Positions 24,219 to 32,858 of a stretch of 64,000 nucleotides of DNA are shown in pieces (the stretch's first letter is position 1; each line of letters starts with the position of its first letter). The position numbers and the translations under genes are program-made. This DNA is from Longispora fulva (GTDB lineage: Bacteria > Actinomycetota > Actinomycetes > Mycobacteriales > Micromonosporaceae), in NCBI RefSeq assembly GCF_015751905.1, contig NZ_JADOUF010000001.1:7192001-7256000 (forward strand), read 5' to 3'. A model generated the notes under the pieces. The model had not been told where the DNA came from. It did not search any database and worked only from the letters and a program-made list of their open reading frames with translations.

Positions 24219-25517
24219 GTGACGATGGCCAATCCGCTGAACTGGTCCCTGGTCCGAGGCCCACTGCCGATCGTGGTCACCGTTCTCGGTCTGTGCTGCC
24301 TAGCCCTGCTGCTCGCCCGCCGGGGCCGGACGTGGTGGACCTGGGTCGTGCCCATCGCCGCCGTGGCGGCCGGCGGCCTGGCCTACGGGGTCAAGTACGC
24401 GTCCGACAACTGGGTGAAGCCCTTCCCCGACGCGCTCCCCGACAGCCTGATCGCGTGGGGCGGCGCGACCCTGCTCGCCGCCGGGCTCGCCGGGGCGGCG
24501 TTCCCCCGGCTGCGCTGGCGGGGCCGGGTCGCCGTGTTGCTCGCCGTCCTGCCGGTGCTCGCGATGTCCGCGCTGCAGATCAACAAGGTGTACGCGTTCT
24601 ACCCGACTCTGCGCGCCGCCCTCGGGATGGCCGTGAAGACCACGGAGTTCCGCCCCGGCGACCGCACCCTGATCACCGCCCCGGCAGGCAAGGCGCTCAG
24701 CGACGTGTGGAGGCCCCCGGCCGGGATGCCCACCCAGGGCACGGTGTCCGAGGTCGAGATCCCGGGCACGGTCTCCGGCTGGAAACCCAGGACCGCGCGC
24801 GTGTACCTGCCACCGGCGTACCAGAGCACCCCGCGCGCCCAGCTCCCAGTGCTCGTCCTGCTCGCAGGCCAGCCCGGGAGCACCGCCGACTGGTTCACGT
24901 TCGGGCTGAAGGAGCGGCTCGACCGGTACGCCAACACCCACGACGGGCTCGCCCCGGTGGTGGTGTTCCCCGACGATCTGGGCACCGTCCCGCAGAATCC
25001 ACTGTGCATGGACTCGAAACTGGGCAATGTCGAGACGTACCTGAAGACGGACGTGCCCGCCTGGGTCCGGGCGAACCTGCAGGTCAACCCCAACGCCCGG
25101 TCCTGGGTGATCGGCGGCTACTCGCACGGCGGCACCTGCGCCCTGCAACTCGGCGTGCGGGCCCCGGAGGTCTACCCGTCGTTCATCGACATCTCCGGGC
25201 AGCGCGAGCCGACGGTCGGCAACCACCGGGACACTGTGGACGCCGTGTTCGACGGGGACGCCGCGAAGTTCGCGGAGTACAACCCATTGGACATTCTGCG
25301 CACCCGGCGGTTCCCGGACAGCGCGGCGGTGATCGCGGTCGGCCTGAAGGACAGGGTGTATCTTCCCGAACAACGCGAGGTGGCCGCCGCGTGCCAGAAA
25401 GCCGGCATCGCGGTGAAGTTCATCGAGCGGCCCGGTGGGCACGACGCGATCGTCTGGCTGGACAGCCTCGACCAGTCGCTGCCCTGGCTGGCCCAACGAA
25501 CGGGGATGACGCACTGA
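24219..25517 (+). CDS. membrane-anchored esterase D-type alpha/beta hydrolase
   Basis: A 432-residue protein with three or four N-terminal transmembrane helices (about residues 7-28, 33-50, 68-88, 95-115) and an extracytoplasmic hydrolase domain of the esterase D/antigen 85 superfamily (PF00756). The nucleophile is in GGYSHGG (about S302), the acid in GLKDRVY (about D378) and the base in GGHDAIVW (about H408). Its stop overlaps the start of the next gene, an MprF-type aminoacyl-phosphatidylglycerol synthase. A plausible job is hydrolysis of aminoacylated lipids, as proposed for the AcvB/VirJ partners of LpiA in rhizobia, or mycolyl/acyl transfer; this is inference from the pairing. Confidence 0.8.
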   Translation: MTMANPLNWSLVRGPLPIVVTVLGLCCLALLLARRGRTWWTWVVPIAAVAAGGLAYGVKYASDNWVKPFPDALPDSLIAWGGATLLAAGLAGAAFPRLRWRGRVAVLLAVLPVLAMSALQINKVYAFYPTLRAALGMAVKTTEFRPGDRTLITAPAGKALSDVWRPPAGMPTQGTVSEVEIPGTVSGWKPRTARVYLPPAYQSTPRAQLPVLVLLAGQPGSTADWFTFGLKERLDRYANTHDGLAPVVVFPDDLGTVPQNPLCMDSKLGNVETYLKTDVPAWVRANLQVNPNARSWVIGGYSHGGTCALQLGVRAPEVYPSFIDISGQREPTVGNHRDTVDAVFDGDAAKFAEYNPLDILRTRRFPDSAAVIAVGLKDRVYLPEQREVAAACQKAGIAVKFIERPGGHDAIVWLDSLDQSLPWLAQRTGMTH

Positions 25518-28045
25518 TGGCCGAGACCGTCGAGATCCCGAGCAGCCCGGTCGCGCCGTCGAAACTGCGCAGCGTCGCGACGGCGGTGTGGGCGGCGATC
25601 ACGCACGCCCCGGTCACCCTGGGCCTGGTGGCCGCGCTGTGGATCGTCGGCGTCGTGCAGGGCACCATCGCGCACGGCCCCACCGAGGGCGCGGTCGAGA
25701 AGTGGGGCGTGGGCCTGCAGGCGTTCCGCGACGGACACTGGTGGAGTCCGGTCACCTCGGCGATGTACTGCGGCGGCGTCGCCAACTACGTCAACACCAC
25801 CCTCCTGGTCCTCGTGGTCGGGGTCTCCGTCGAGCGCCGGATCGGCGTGTGGCGGATGCTCGGCCTGATGCTGGTCAGTCAGGTCGGCGGCGCCCTGCTG
25901 GCCGTCGCGACCATCTGGATCGGCGCGCGGGCGGAGGAGGGCTGGCTCTTCTCGATCAGCAACTACAACGAGATGGGCGCGTCCCCGGCCGCCGCCGGCC
26001 TCGCGCTGGCCGCGACGTTCGGGCTGTCGGCCCTGTGGCGCCGCCGGGTGCGCCTGCTCCTGATCGCCGGCCTGCTCACCTGGGCGCTGTACGTCGGACA
26101 CATCATCGACCTGCAGCGCTTCTGCGGCGGGGCGGTCGGCCTGCTCGCCGGGGTGCTCGTGTTCGGCCGGGCCGTGAAGGGCCGGATCGGCGCACCCTCG
26201 CACGCCGAGACCCGGGTGCTCGTCGCCCTGGTGGTGGCGGTCGGCGCGCTCGGCGCGATGCTCACCGTGGTGGTGGACTACGCGATCGGGCCGCTGTCGA
26301 CGTACCGCGACCTGCTCGTCTTCCCGGCTTGGACCGAGGAGGAGGTCCGCAACACGTGCGCGGACCCGGAGTTCGCGCTGGACTGCCGGCGGGCCCTGGC
26401 CGGCGACGCGCTGCGCGGGCTCCCCGGCCTGCTGCTCGGCCTCGCCCCGGCGCTGCTGCTGCTGGTGATCGCCGAGGGGCTGCGCCGGGGCCGCCGGTTG
26501 GCCTGGTGGCTCGGCCTGGTGATGAACCTGTTCATGATCGGGCTGGTGGCGTGGGCGGCGTACCAGTACTTCCGGCACCCGGTGCCCAACGACTACCCCG
26601 GCAGCAAGCCCGACGCCGGCTGGATCCTGTTCAGCTACCTCGAACCGGTGCTGCTGTGCGTGGTGACCGTCGTGATCCTGCTCGCCACCCGGCGGCACTT
26701 CGAGGTCCGGGTGCCCCGCACCAACCTGGTCGGCTTCGGGCTCTACGTGCTGGGCACCCTGGCCGTGGTCGGCTTCGGCTACCTGTGGATCGGGCAACTG
26801 GTGTCCGACCAGTTCGACCCGCAGCCGTCGGCCGCCGACCTGCTGCTGGACCTGCCGGTGCGGCTGCTGCCCACCGGGTACGCGGACTTCTTCGGGGTGC
26901 GGCTGCTGCCGACCGGGCACATCGCGAAGCTGCTGTTCGGGTACACCGGACTGGTCTTCTGGGTCGTGATCCTCGTCGGCCTGCTCGCGCTGTTCCTGCG
27001 CAGCCGGACGACGAGCGAGCCGGGTGCCGCCGACCGGGCCCGCGCGCTCCTCGCCAGGGGCGGCTCGAACCTGTCCTACATGACGACCTGGGGCGGCAAC
27101 GACTACTGGTTCGCCGCCACCGACGACGCGGCCGTCGCCTACCGGGTGATCGGCGGCGTTGCGGTCACGACCGGGGACCCGTTCGGCGAGCCGGCCGCCC
27201 GGCGGTCGGCCGTGGCGGGGTTCGCCGACTTCTGCCAGGACAACGGCTGGACCCCCTGCTTCTACAGCGTCACCGAGGACGTCCGGGTCGCCGCCGAGAA
27301 GCTCGGCTGGAGCGCAGTGCAGGTCGCCGAGGACACCGTGCTGCCGCTGCCGGAGCTGAAGTTCTCCGGCAAGAAGTGGCAGGACGTGCGCACCGCGCTG
27401 AACAACGCCGGCAAGGCCGGCATCACGGCCCAGTGGTGGCGGTTCCCGGAGGCTCCGCTGTCGATCAGCGAGCAGATCCGGGAGATCTCCGAGGACTGGG
27501 TCGCCGACAAGGGCCTGCCGGAGATGGGCTTCACCCTCGGCAGCCTGACCGAACTGAACGATCCCCAGGTCAGGTGCCTGGTCGCGGTCGACGCGGACGG
27601 CAGGGTGCACGGCGTCACGAGCTGGCTTCCGGTGTACCGGGACGGCGGGCCGGTCGGCTGGACCCTGGACTTCATGCGCCGGGGTTCGACCGACTTCCGG
27701 GGCGTGATGGAGTTCCTGATCGCGTCGGCGGCGCTCGGCTTCAAGGAGGAGGGCGCGGAGTTCCTCTCCCTGTCCGGGGCCCCGCTGGCCCGCCTCGACC
27801 GGGGCGACGAGCCGGGCGTGCTGCAGAAGCTGCTCGACTTCACCGGCCGCACCCTGGAACCGGTGTACGGATTCCGGTCACTCTTCGCGTTCAAGGCGAA
27901 GTTCCAGCCGGTGTACCAGCCGATGTTCATGGCGTACCCCGACCCGGCGGCGCTGCCGACCATAGCCAGCGCGATCGGCCGGGCGTACCTGCCGCACCTC
28001 ACCCCGGCTCAGGGGCTACGACTGGTCCGCAAAGTGGTCGGCTAG
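25517..28045 (+). CDS. MprF-like phosphatidylglycerol lysyltransferase with rhomboid-like N-terminus
   Basis: An 842-residue membrane enzyme. The N-terminal third (about 20-230) has six helices with a rhomboid-like layout (AFRDGHWWSPVTSAMYCGGV, then a VNTTLLVLVVG helix), the middle has further helices to about residue 500, and the C-terminal 330 residues are the soluble GNAT-like LPG synthase domain (DUF2156; e.g. GGNDYWFAATDDAAVAYRV, GKKWQDVRTALNNAGKAG, FMRRGSTDFRGVMEFLI). Such enzymes transfer an amino acid from aminoacyl-tRNA to phosphatidylglycerol, reducing membrane negative charge and sensitivity to cationic peptides. ATG at 25517 overlaps the esterase stop. It lacks the fused lysyl-tRNA synthetase of mycobacterial LysX. 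Confidence 0.85.
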   Translation: MAETVEIPSSPVAPSKLRSVATAVWAAITHAPVTLGLVAALWIVGVVQGTIAHGPTEGAVEKWGVGLQAFRDGHWWSPVTSAMYCGGVANYVNTTLLVLVVGVSVERRIGVWRMLGLMLVSQVGGALLAVATIWIGARAEEGWLFSISNYNEMGASPAAAGLALAATFGLSALWRRRVRLLLIAGLLTWALYVGHIIDLQRFCGGAVGLLAGVLVFGRAVKGRIGAPSHAETRVLVALVVAVGALGAMLTVVVDYAIGPLSTYRDLLVFPAWTEEEVRNTCADPEFALDCRRALAGDALRGLPGLLLGLAPALLLLVIAEGLRRGRRLAWWLGLVMNLFMIGLVAWAAYQYFRHPVPNDYPGSKPDAGWILFSYLEPVLLCVVTVVILLATRRHFEVRVPRTNLVGFGLYVLGTLAVVGFGYLWIGQLVSDQFDPQPSAADLLLDLPVRLLPTGYADFFGVRLLPTGHIAKLLFGYTGLVFWVVILVGLLALFLRSRTTSEPGAADRARALLARGGSNLSYMTTWGGNDYWFAATDDAAVAYRVIGGVAVTTGDPFGEPAARRSAVAGFADFCQDNGWTPCFYSVTEDVRVAAEKLGWSAVQVAEDTVLPLPELKFSGKKWQDVRTALNNAGKAGITAQWWRFPEAPLSISEQIREISEDWVADKGLPEMGFTLGSLTELNDPQVRCLVAVDADGRVHGVTSWLPVYRDGGPVGWTLDFMRRGSTDFRGVMEFLIASAALGFKEEGAEFLSLSGAPLARLDRGDEPGVLQKLLDFTGRTLEPVYGFRSLFAFKAKFQPVYQPMFMAYPDPAALPTIASAIGRAYLPHLTPAQGLRLVRKVVG

Positions 28046-28069
28046 CCCCCAAATAGGGGCATGACAAGG

Positions 28070-28075
28070 TACGGT
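28070..28075 (+). promoter_or_regulatory. leaderless -10 element TACGGT
   Basis: TACGGT lies 6 nt before ATG at 28082. It supports that start, which also gives a better signal peptide than ATG at 28061. Confidence 0.5.
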
Positions 28076-28081
28076 TTGTTC

Positions 28082-28609
28082 ATGTTCGCCCGCCTTGTTC
28101 TAGCGGCGGCGGTGGCGTTCGCCGCCCCCGTGCCGGCCTGGAGCGCGCCACCGCCGGCCACCGCGCACTGCCCGGACGCGCCCTCGTCGACCCCGGACCC
28201 CCAGGTCGTGGAGGTCACGTTCTGCGTGCTCGACGTGTGGGACACCGGCTTCGACGGCCGGCTGACGTTCGTCAACCACGGCACGGCCCCGGTGGCGAAC
28301 TGGGAGCTGACGATGACCGTCCAGCCGGCGATCGCGGTCAGCGAGGCATGGGGGATGGAGTTCCGTCAGGCCGACACCAAGGTCGATTTCTGGCAGTCAC
28401 CGGGCGGGGATCCGGTGCCGGTGGGCGGACAGGTCACCTACCGGTTCCTGGCGCGCCGGCCGGCGGGGGAGTCGATCGGGAGTCCGGTGACGGCGTGTTC
28501 GCTGGCCGGTCGGCCCTGTCATGTTCTGACGCACGCGGACGTGCCGCCGGCTCCGGGGCCGGCGTCGGCCGGTAGTCCCCGGCCGGCGCTGGGGATGATC
28601 CGGGGCTAG
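28082..28609 (+). CDS. secreted CBM2-like carbohydrate-binding protein
   Basis: A 175-residue exported protein with a Sec signal peptide (FARLVLAAAVAFAAPVPAWS). The mature domain matches the family 2 carbohydrate-binding fold: FDGRLTFVNHGTAPVANWEL, WGMEFRQADTKVDFW and a late Gly/Val strand VGGQVTYRFLARRP, with aromatic residues in the positions expected for cellulose or chitin contact. There is no catalytic module and the C-terminus is a Pro/Ala/Ser-rich tail (PPAPGPASAGSPRPA). Four cysteines could form two disulfides. Its stop overlaps that of the convergent thioesterase. Confidence 0.7.
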   Translation: MFARLVLAAAVAFAAPVPAWSAPPPATAHCPDAPSSTPDPQVVEVTFCVLDVWDTGFDGRLTFVNHGTAPVANWELTMTVQPAIAVSEAWGMEFRQADTKVDFWQSPGGDPVPVGGQVTYRFLARRPAGESIGSPVTACSLAGRPCHVLTHADVPPAPGPASAGSPRPALGMIRG

Positions 28610-29010
28610 GAGAGCTTCTCCCAGAAGGCGCGCTCGTCCTCGGCCAGCGGGCGCGACGCCTTGTCGGCGTGCGAATACGCGACCAGGACGCACTCGCTGC
28701 GCACCACCGGGGTGTCGCCGTCGAACAGCTCCTGGCTGAGCGTCCACGAGGACGTGCCCAGTCGGCTCACCCACGTCTCGACCCGCAGGGTCAGCCCCGG
28801 CCGGTACACCACCGGGAACAGGTAGTCGACCGCCACCCGCGCCGCGACGTACCCCCGGTCGTCCGGGCCGCCGGCCGTCCCCGAGGGGGAGGTGCCGATC
28901 AGTTCCATCCGGGCGTCCTCGAAGTAGGACAGGTAGCGGGCGTGGTTGATGTGTCCCAACTGGTCGGGATCGGACCAGCGGACCTGGGCGTGGTGGATCG
29001 CGCGCGACAT
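28606..29010 (-). CDS. acyl-CoA thioesterase, 4HBT/YbgC-like
   Basis: A 134-residue single hot-dog-fold protein. RWSDPDQLGHINHARYLSYF followed by EDAR matches the 4-hydroxybenzoyl-CoA thioesterase/YbgC active-site region, with Asp in SDPDQ and the N-terminal end of the central helix. These enzymes hydrolyse acyl-CoA thioesters; chain-length preference is not visible. ATG at 29010 follows a TAGGGT -10 box by 6 nt. It is a monocistronic gene between the CBM2 gene and mycP. Confidence 0.88.
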   Translation of the reverse strand: MSRAIHHAQVRWSDPDQLGHINHARYLSYFEDARMELIGTSPSGTAGGPDDRGYVAARVAVDYLFPVVYRPGLTLRVETWVSRLGTSSWTLSQELFDGDTPVVRSECVLVAYSHADKASRPLAEDERAFWEKLS

Positions 29011-29016
29011 CCCGCG

Positions 29017-29022
29017 ACCCTA
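29017..29022 (-). promoter_or_regulatory. leaderless -10 element TAGGGT
   Basis: The minus strand reads TAGGGT, then 6 nt, then ATG at 29010, with no ribosome site. It is the only leaderless case in this window found on the minus strand. Confidence 0.5.
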
Positions 29023-29057
29023 CCCGGACGGGGCGGTCGACCGGGGGCCCGGGCCGG

Positions 29058-30326
29058 TCAGGTGTCGAACAGGTGTACCGGCGGGGCCGGCTCCAGATCG
29101 ATCGGGTTGTCGGGCGGGGGCGCGGCCGTGCCGGACCGCCAACCCCGGCGTCGACCGCGCGGGATCACCACCGCCGCACCCGCCGTGACCAGCACCCCGA
29201 CCAGCGCCACCCCGGCGAGGATCATCGCGATCCGGGTACTGCGCGCCCACGCCGCCTCGTGCGCAGCCTGGCCGGCCGGCACGGGTGGCACGGTGAGCGC
29301 GGGCATCGCGACCGGGGCGGGCACCGGGGTGCTCAGTTGCTCGGTGACGGCCGCATACGGGTTCACCACGCCGTAGCCGTACTCCAGGCTGGGCGCCGTG
29401 CCCGGGGCCGGACTGGCGGTGGCCTCCAATCGGCGGATGACCTCAGGGCCGGTCAGGTGGGGCCACCGGGCGATCACCAGCGCCGCGGCACCGCTGACGA
29501 AGGCCGCGGCGATGCTGGTCCCGTCGACGGTCACGAGTCCGCTGCCGCGCTGGGTGGCGGGCACCGCGCCGCCGGGGGCGACGAGCCCGACGTACGTGCC
29601 GTGCTGCGAGTTCGCCCAACGGTTGCCGGCCTGGTCGATCGCGCCGACGCCGAGCACGCCGGGATAGGCGGCGGGATAGGGCGTCGGGTTCGGGTCGTTC
29701 GGGCCGCCGTGGTTGCCGGCGGCGGCCACCACCACGATGTTCTGGGCGACGGCGGCGCTGATCGCGGCGCGCACGGCCGCGTCGTCCGTGTACAGCACGC
29801 CGGAGATGTCGATCACCCGGGCGTGGGCGCTCACCGCCGTGGTGATCGCGCTGGCGAACTGCGCCGGGGTCGCCGAACGGTTGCTCGCGCCGATCGTGTC
29901 CGGGTCCTCGCTGACCCGGATGGGCAGGATCGACACGTCGGGGGCCACGCCGTGGAAGGCGAGGTCAGGGGTCGGCTGCCCGGCGATGATGCCCGCGACC
30001 TGGGTGCCGTGCCCGACACAGTCGACGCTGCCCTTGGGATCCTTGCCGGCGAGCACGTTGCCACCCGCCTGGACCCGGCCGTTCAGCAGCGGCTGGGTGG
30101 CGTCGACGCCGGAGTCCAGCACGGCGACCGTCACCCCCGTGCCCCGGCTGAACTGCCACGCGCGCTCCGGTGCGAGGAGCTGCTGCGACCACGGCACCTG
30201 GCGGATCTGCTCACCCGGGCCCGCGCAGTCGTCCGCCGCCGCAGGCCCCGCGAGCGGCAACGGACCGAGCGCGACGGCCGTGACCACCGACGTCAGGAAC
30301 CAGGCCAGCCGGCGCTGTAACTGCAT
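29058..30326 (-). CDS. mycP: mycosin-type subtilisin protease of type VII secretion
   Basis: A 422-residue membrane-anchored serine protease. After a signal peptide ending AAADD, the subtilisin triad is clear: Asp in VLDSGVD (about 70), His in GHGTQVAG (about 104) and Ser in GTSIAAAF (about 270), with the oxyanion Asn in AAGNHGG. A Pro/Ala linker and one C-terminal transmembrane helix (about 366-388) with a basic cytoplasmic tail complete the MycP layout. Mycosins stabilise the ESX membrane complex and cleave some substrates. ATG at 30326 follows GGAGGTGAG. It is the left boundary of the secretion neighbourhood, about 23 kb from eccB. Confidence 0.93.
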   Translation of the reverse strand: MQLQRRLAWFLTSVVTAVALGPLPLAGPAAADDCAGPGEQIRQVPWSQQLLAPERAWQFSRGTGVTVAVLDSGVDATQPLLNGRVQAGGNVLAGKDPKGSVDCVGHGTQVAGIIAGQPTPDLAFHGVAPDVSILPIRVSEDPDTIGASNRSATPAQFASAITTAVSAHARVIDISGVLYTDDAAVRAAISAAVAQNIVVVAAAGNHGGPNDPNPTPYPAAYPGVLGVGAIDQAGNRWANSQHGTYVGLVAPGGAVPATQRGSGLVTVDGTSIAAAFVSGAAALVIARWPHLTGPEVIRRLEATASPAPGTAPSLEYGYGVVNPYAAVTEQLSTPVPAPVAMPALTVPPVPAGQAAHEAAWARSTRIAMILAGVALVGVLVTAGAAVVIPRGRRRGWRSGTAAPPPDNPIDLEPAPPVHLFDT

Positions 30327-30416
30327 GGCCTGCTCTCACCTCCGGGTCGATGCGGGCTGCGTCAGTGTAGTGCGCGCGCCCGTATGCTGGAGCCCGCGGT
30401 GCACCGGAGGTGACTC

Positions 30417-31478
30417 ATGGATCGAAGCGGGGCGTTCCCGGGTGAAAGATACGCGATGCAGATCATTCACCCTGGCTCACCGGTGCTCCGGATCCGGTAC
30501 CGGCAGGGCGTGTTCGTGGCCCCCACCGGCCTCCCGGACTGGCTGCTCTACGCGCGGGTGATCGTCGAGCTGCCGGCCACCCCGGACGACCTGACCCGCG
30601 ACGAGCTACGGGTGCTCCGGGTGCTCGCGGCCAACGAGGCGATGGTCGCCGCCGGTGACCCGCTGTGGGAGTTCACCCGGGCCGACTACGCCGCGCGGAC
30701 CCCGCCGGGCTGGACCTGGGCGCACCTGCGGGGCGGGCAGCTCGCGCTCGTGCCCGCCGACCTGCACGGTTCCTACCGGCACATCGGCGGGATGAACCTG
30801 ACCCGGGGCACGGCACCCGGCCGTGGCCTGCTGGGCGAGGCGGTCGAACAGCGCGTGCCGACCCGCGTCGCGGAGCGCGTCTCGGAGGCCGCGATGACCA
30901 GCGTCGAGGATCATCTGGGGTACCAGCTGCCGCCGCGCTACCGCGCCTTCCTGCTCGACACCAACGGCGCGGGCCCGACCGAGCCCGCGGTGCACGCCGA
31001 GCACGGCTTCGTCCTCGACCAGCCGCTGTTCGGGCTGGCCCGGCCGGACCGGCAGCAGGACCTGGTATACGCGAACGCCTGGCTGGCCGACCGGTTCACC
31101 CCGGACTTCCTGGCCATCGGGTACGTCCAGGGCGGCATGCTGGCGGTGCGGGCGCGCGGCGAGGACGCCGACTCGATCTGGTACTTCGACGACGACGATC
31201 CGCGCGACGACCAGGCGTTCACGGCCGCCGAGGTCAGCGCCTCGCTGCTCTCCCGGATCGCCGACAGCGTCGACGACCTGTGGACCGAGCTGACCCTGCC
31301 TCCGACGGACCTCGTGGACGCGGTCGACGAGTGGACCCGCGCCGGCCTGGTACGCGAGGTCCGCCAGCCCGCGCAGGGCGGCTGGTTGCCGGCGAGCATG
31401 CGTGCCCCGTGGCAGACCGACGGCACGGTCGGGGAGGGCGCGGACCTGCTCGCCCTGTTCGACGCGGGAGTGGTGTAG
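30417..31478 (+). CDS. HNH-type nuclease domain fused to SUKH (SMI1/KNR4) domain
   Basis: A 353-residue two-domain protein. The first about 130 residues match the HNH/Endo VII-like toxin nucleases whose typical segment reads FPD...YA ... TPEGYTWHH ... LVPxDLHxxxxHTGG. Here I see GLPDWLLYARV, PPGWTWAH (W101, H103), LVPADLH (H117) and RHIGG (H122); the first His of the usual pair is replaced by Ala. Residues about 150-300 are a SUKH domain (MTSVEDHLGYQLPPRYRAFL then LDTNG, DFLAIGY, SIWYFD), the commonest immunity fold against such nucleases. So it may be a retired toxin joined to its immunity domain or a new immunity architecture. ATG at 30417 has GGAGG upstream. Confidence 0.65.
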   Translation: MDRSGAFPGERYAMQIIHPGSPVLRIRYRQGVFVAPTGLPDWLLYARVIVELPATPDDLTRDELRVLRVLAANEAMVAAGDPLWEFTRADYAARTPPGWTWAHLRGGQLALVPADLHGSYRHIGGMNLTRGTAPGRGLLGEAVEQRVPTRVAERVSEAAMTSVEDHLGYQLPPRYRAFLLDTNGAGPTEPAVHAEHGFVLDQPLFGLARPDRQQDLVYANAWLADRFTPDFLAIGYVQGGMLAVRARGEDADSIWYFDDDDPRDDQAFTAAEVSASLLSRIADSVDDLWTELTLPPTDLVDAVDEWTRAGLVREVRQPAQGGWLPASMRAPWQTDGTVGEGADLLALFDAGVV

Positions 31479-31482
31479 CCGG

Positions 31483-32121
31483 TCAGCGGCCGGTCACGTG
31501 CTCGTAGGTGAGGTCGCCGTCCTCGTCCCACCGCTCGACCTTGGCGACGTAGCCGGCCGGCTCGTAGGTGATCTGCTCGCGGAGCTGGCCGTTCTCGTAG
31601 AACGTCCGGCTGGCGCCGCTCTCCTGCCCCTCGTCGTAGGTGCTCTCGGAGTACAGGGAGCCGTCCGGGTAGTACCCCCTGCTCGGGCCGTGCCTGAGCC
31701 CGTCCTGATAGGAGGCGGTCTCCATGAGCACGCCGGCCCGGGACCGGGTCACGGACTCCCCGGTGAACAGGTAGTCGTGGTGGAACGTCAGGTAGGTCCC
31801 GGGGTCGAAGTCCAGCTCGCGGAAGTCGACCGGCTCGGGCTCTGGCGTCAGCCGCTCGCGGAGCTGGCCGTTCTCGTGGAACATCCGCTCGGCGCCCACC
31901 TGTTCGCCGTGCTCGTAGGCGGACTCGGAGTGCACGGACCCGTCCGGGAAGTAGCCCCGGCTCGTGCCGTGCTTGCGTCCTTCCAGGTAGGCGGTGATCT
32001 CCATGAGCACCCCGGCCCGGGACCTCGCGACCGACTCCCCGGTGAACAGCACTCCCTTGTGGTAGGTGAGGTAGGTTCCCGGATCGAAGTCCAGATGGAA
32101 GAAATCGACCTCCTCGGGCAC
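31483..32121 (-). CDS. YwqK-family repeat protein, second copy
   Basis: A 212-residue protein built of two modules of about 100 residues, each with the MORN-like YwqK pattern: FDPGTYLT, VLFTGES, YFPDGSVHSES, then FHENGQLRE (or FYENGQLRE). YwqK-type proteins accompany polymorphic toxins, and some are antitoxins. It lies downstream of an almost identical gene on the same strand in another frame, with a 59-bp exact DNA repeat at both 3' ends, so the pair arose by tandem duplication. I chose GTG at 32121, 5 nt past the upstream stop; a GTG at 32175 would add residues that merely re-read the upstream gene out of frame. Confidence 0.65.
   Translation of the reverse strand: MPEEVDFFHLDFDPGTYLTYHKGVLFTGESVARSRAGVLMEITAYLEGRKHGTSRGYFPDGSVHSESAYEHGEQVGAERMFHENGQLRERLTPEPEPVDFRELDFDPGTYLTFHHDYLFTGESVTRSRAGVLMETASYQDGLRHGPSRGYYPDGSLYSESTYDEGQESGASRTFYENGQLREQITYEPAGYVAKVERWDEDGDLTYEHVTGR
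31490..31548. repeat. 59-bp exact direct repeat, copy 1
   Basis: Identical to 32134-32192, both encoding the C-terminal WDEDGDLTYEHVTG end of a YwqK protein. The offset of 644 bp is not a multiple of three, which is why the two genes lie in different frames. Confidence 0.85.
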
Positions 32122-32126
32122 GGGCG

Positions 32127-32858
32127 TCAGCCGCCGGTCACGTGCTCGTAGGTGAGGTCGCCGTCCTCGTCCCACCGCTCGACCTTGGCGACCCGGCCGG
32201 GCGGCGAGTAGGTGACCTGCTCGCGGAGCTGGCCGTTGTCGTACCAGGTCCGGTCGACGCCCACCTCCAGGCCCCGCTCGTACGTGCCCTCGGAGTGCAC
32301 GGAACCGTCGGGGAAGTAGGTCCGACTCACGCCGTGCTTGCGGCCGCCCTCGTAGGGGGTGACCTCCATCAGCACGCCGGCGCCCGACCGGGTCTCGGAC
32401 ACCCCGGTGAACAACACGCCATTGTGGAAGGTGTGGTAGCTGCCGGAATCGAAGTACAGATCATCGAAGTCGACCGGCTCGGGCGCGGGCGTCTGCTGCC
32501 CGGGGGTGTGCTCGTAGCTGAGCTCACCGTCCTCGCTCCAGCGTCGGACCCTGACGGTCTCGCCCGGCGGGGAATAGGTGATCTCCTCGCTGAGCTGGCC
32601 GTTCTCGTACCAGGTACGGTCGGCCCCACTCTTGAGCCCCCGGTCGTAGGTGACCTCGGAGTGCACCGTGCCGTCGGGGTAGAAGGTCCTGGTCACCCCG
32701 TGCTGCCGGCCCTCCTCGAACGCGGCGAGCGCCAGCAGCGAGCCGTCAGCGGTGCGCTCGGCCGCCACCCCGGTGAACAACGCGCCATCACGGAACGTGA
32801 AGTAGGTGTCAGGGTCGAAGTACAGATCGTCCTCGTCGACCGGCTCGGGGGTGGTCAT
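32127..32858 (-). CDS. YwqK-family repeat protein, first copy
   Basis: A 243-residue protein with two YwqK/MORN-like modules (DLYFDPDTYFTF, ALFTGVA, FYPDGTVHSEV, WYENGQLSEE; then a second set ending WYDNGQLREQ). The modules end in a conserved RVRRWSEDGELSYEH-type strand pair. ATG at 32858 overlaps the stop of the upstream AAA+ gene (ATGA), so it is translated with it. Its presence between an EccA-like ATPase and a SUKH protein supports an immunity or toxin-handling role. No catalytic residues are evident. Confidence 0.7.
   Translation of the reverse strand: MTTPEPVDEDDLYFDPDTYFTFRDGALFTGVAAERTADGSLLALAAFEEGRQHGVTRTFYPDGTVHSEVTYDRGLKSGADRTWYENGQLSEEITYSPPGETVRVRRWSEDGELSYEHTPGQQTPAPEPVDFDDLYFDSGSYHTFHNGVLFTGVSETRSGAGVLMEVTPYEGGRKHGVSRTYFPDGSVHSEGTYERGLEVGVDRTWYDNGQLREQVTYSPPGRVAKVERWDEDGDLTYEHVTGG
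32134..32192. repeat. 59-bp exact direct repeat, copy 2
   Basis: Second copy of the repeat at 31490-31548, within the 3' end of the first YwqK gene. Recombination between the two would delete one YwqK copy. Confidence 0.85.

Noticed and set aside
32122-32175. GTG at 32175 as the start of the second YwqK gene
   Set aside because: Those codons re-read the end of the first YwqK gene out of frame and give an Arg-rich stretch unlike the family.
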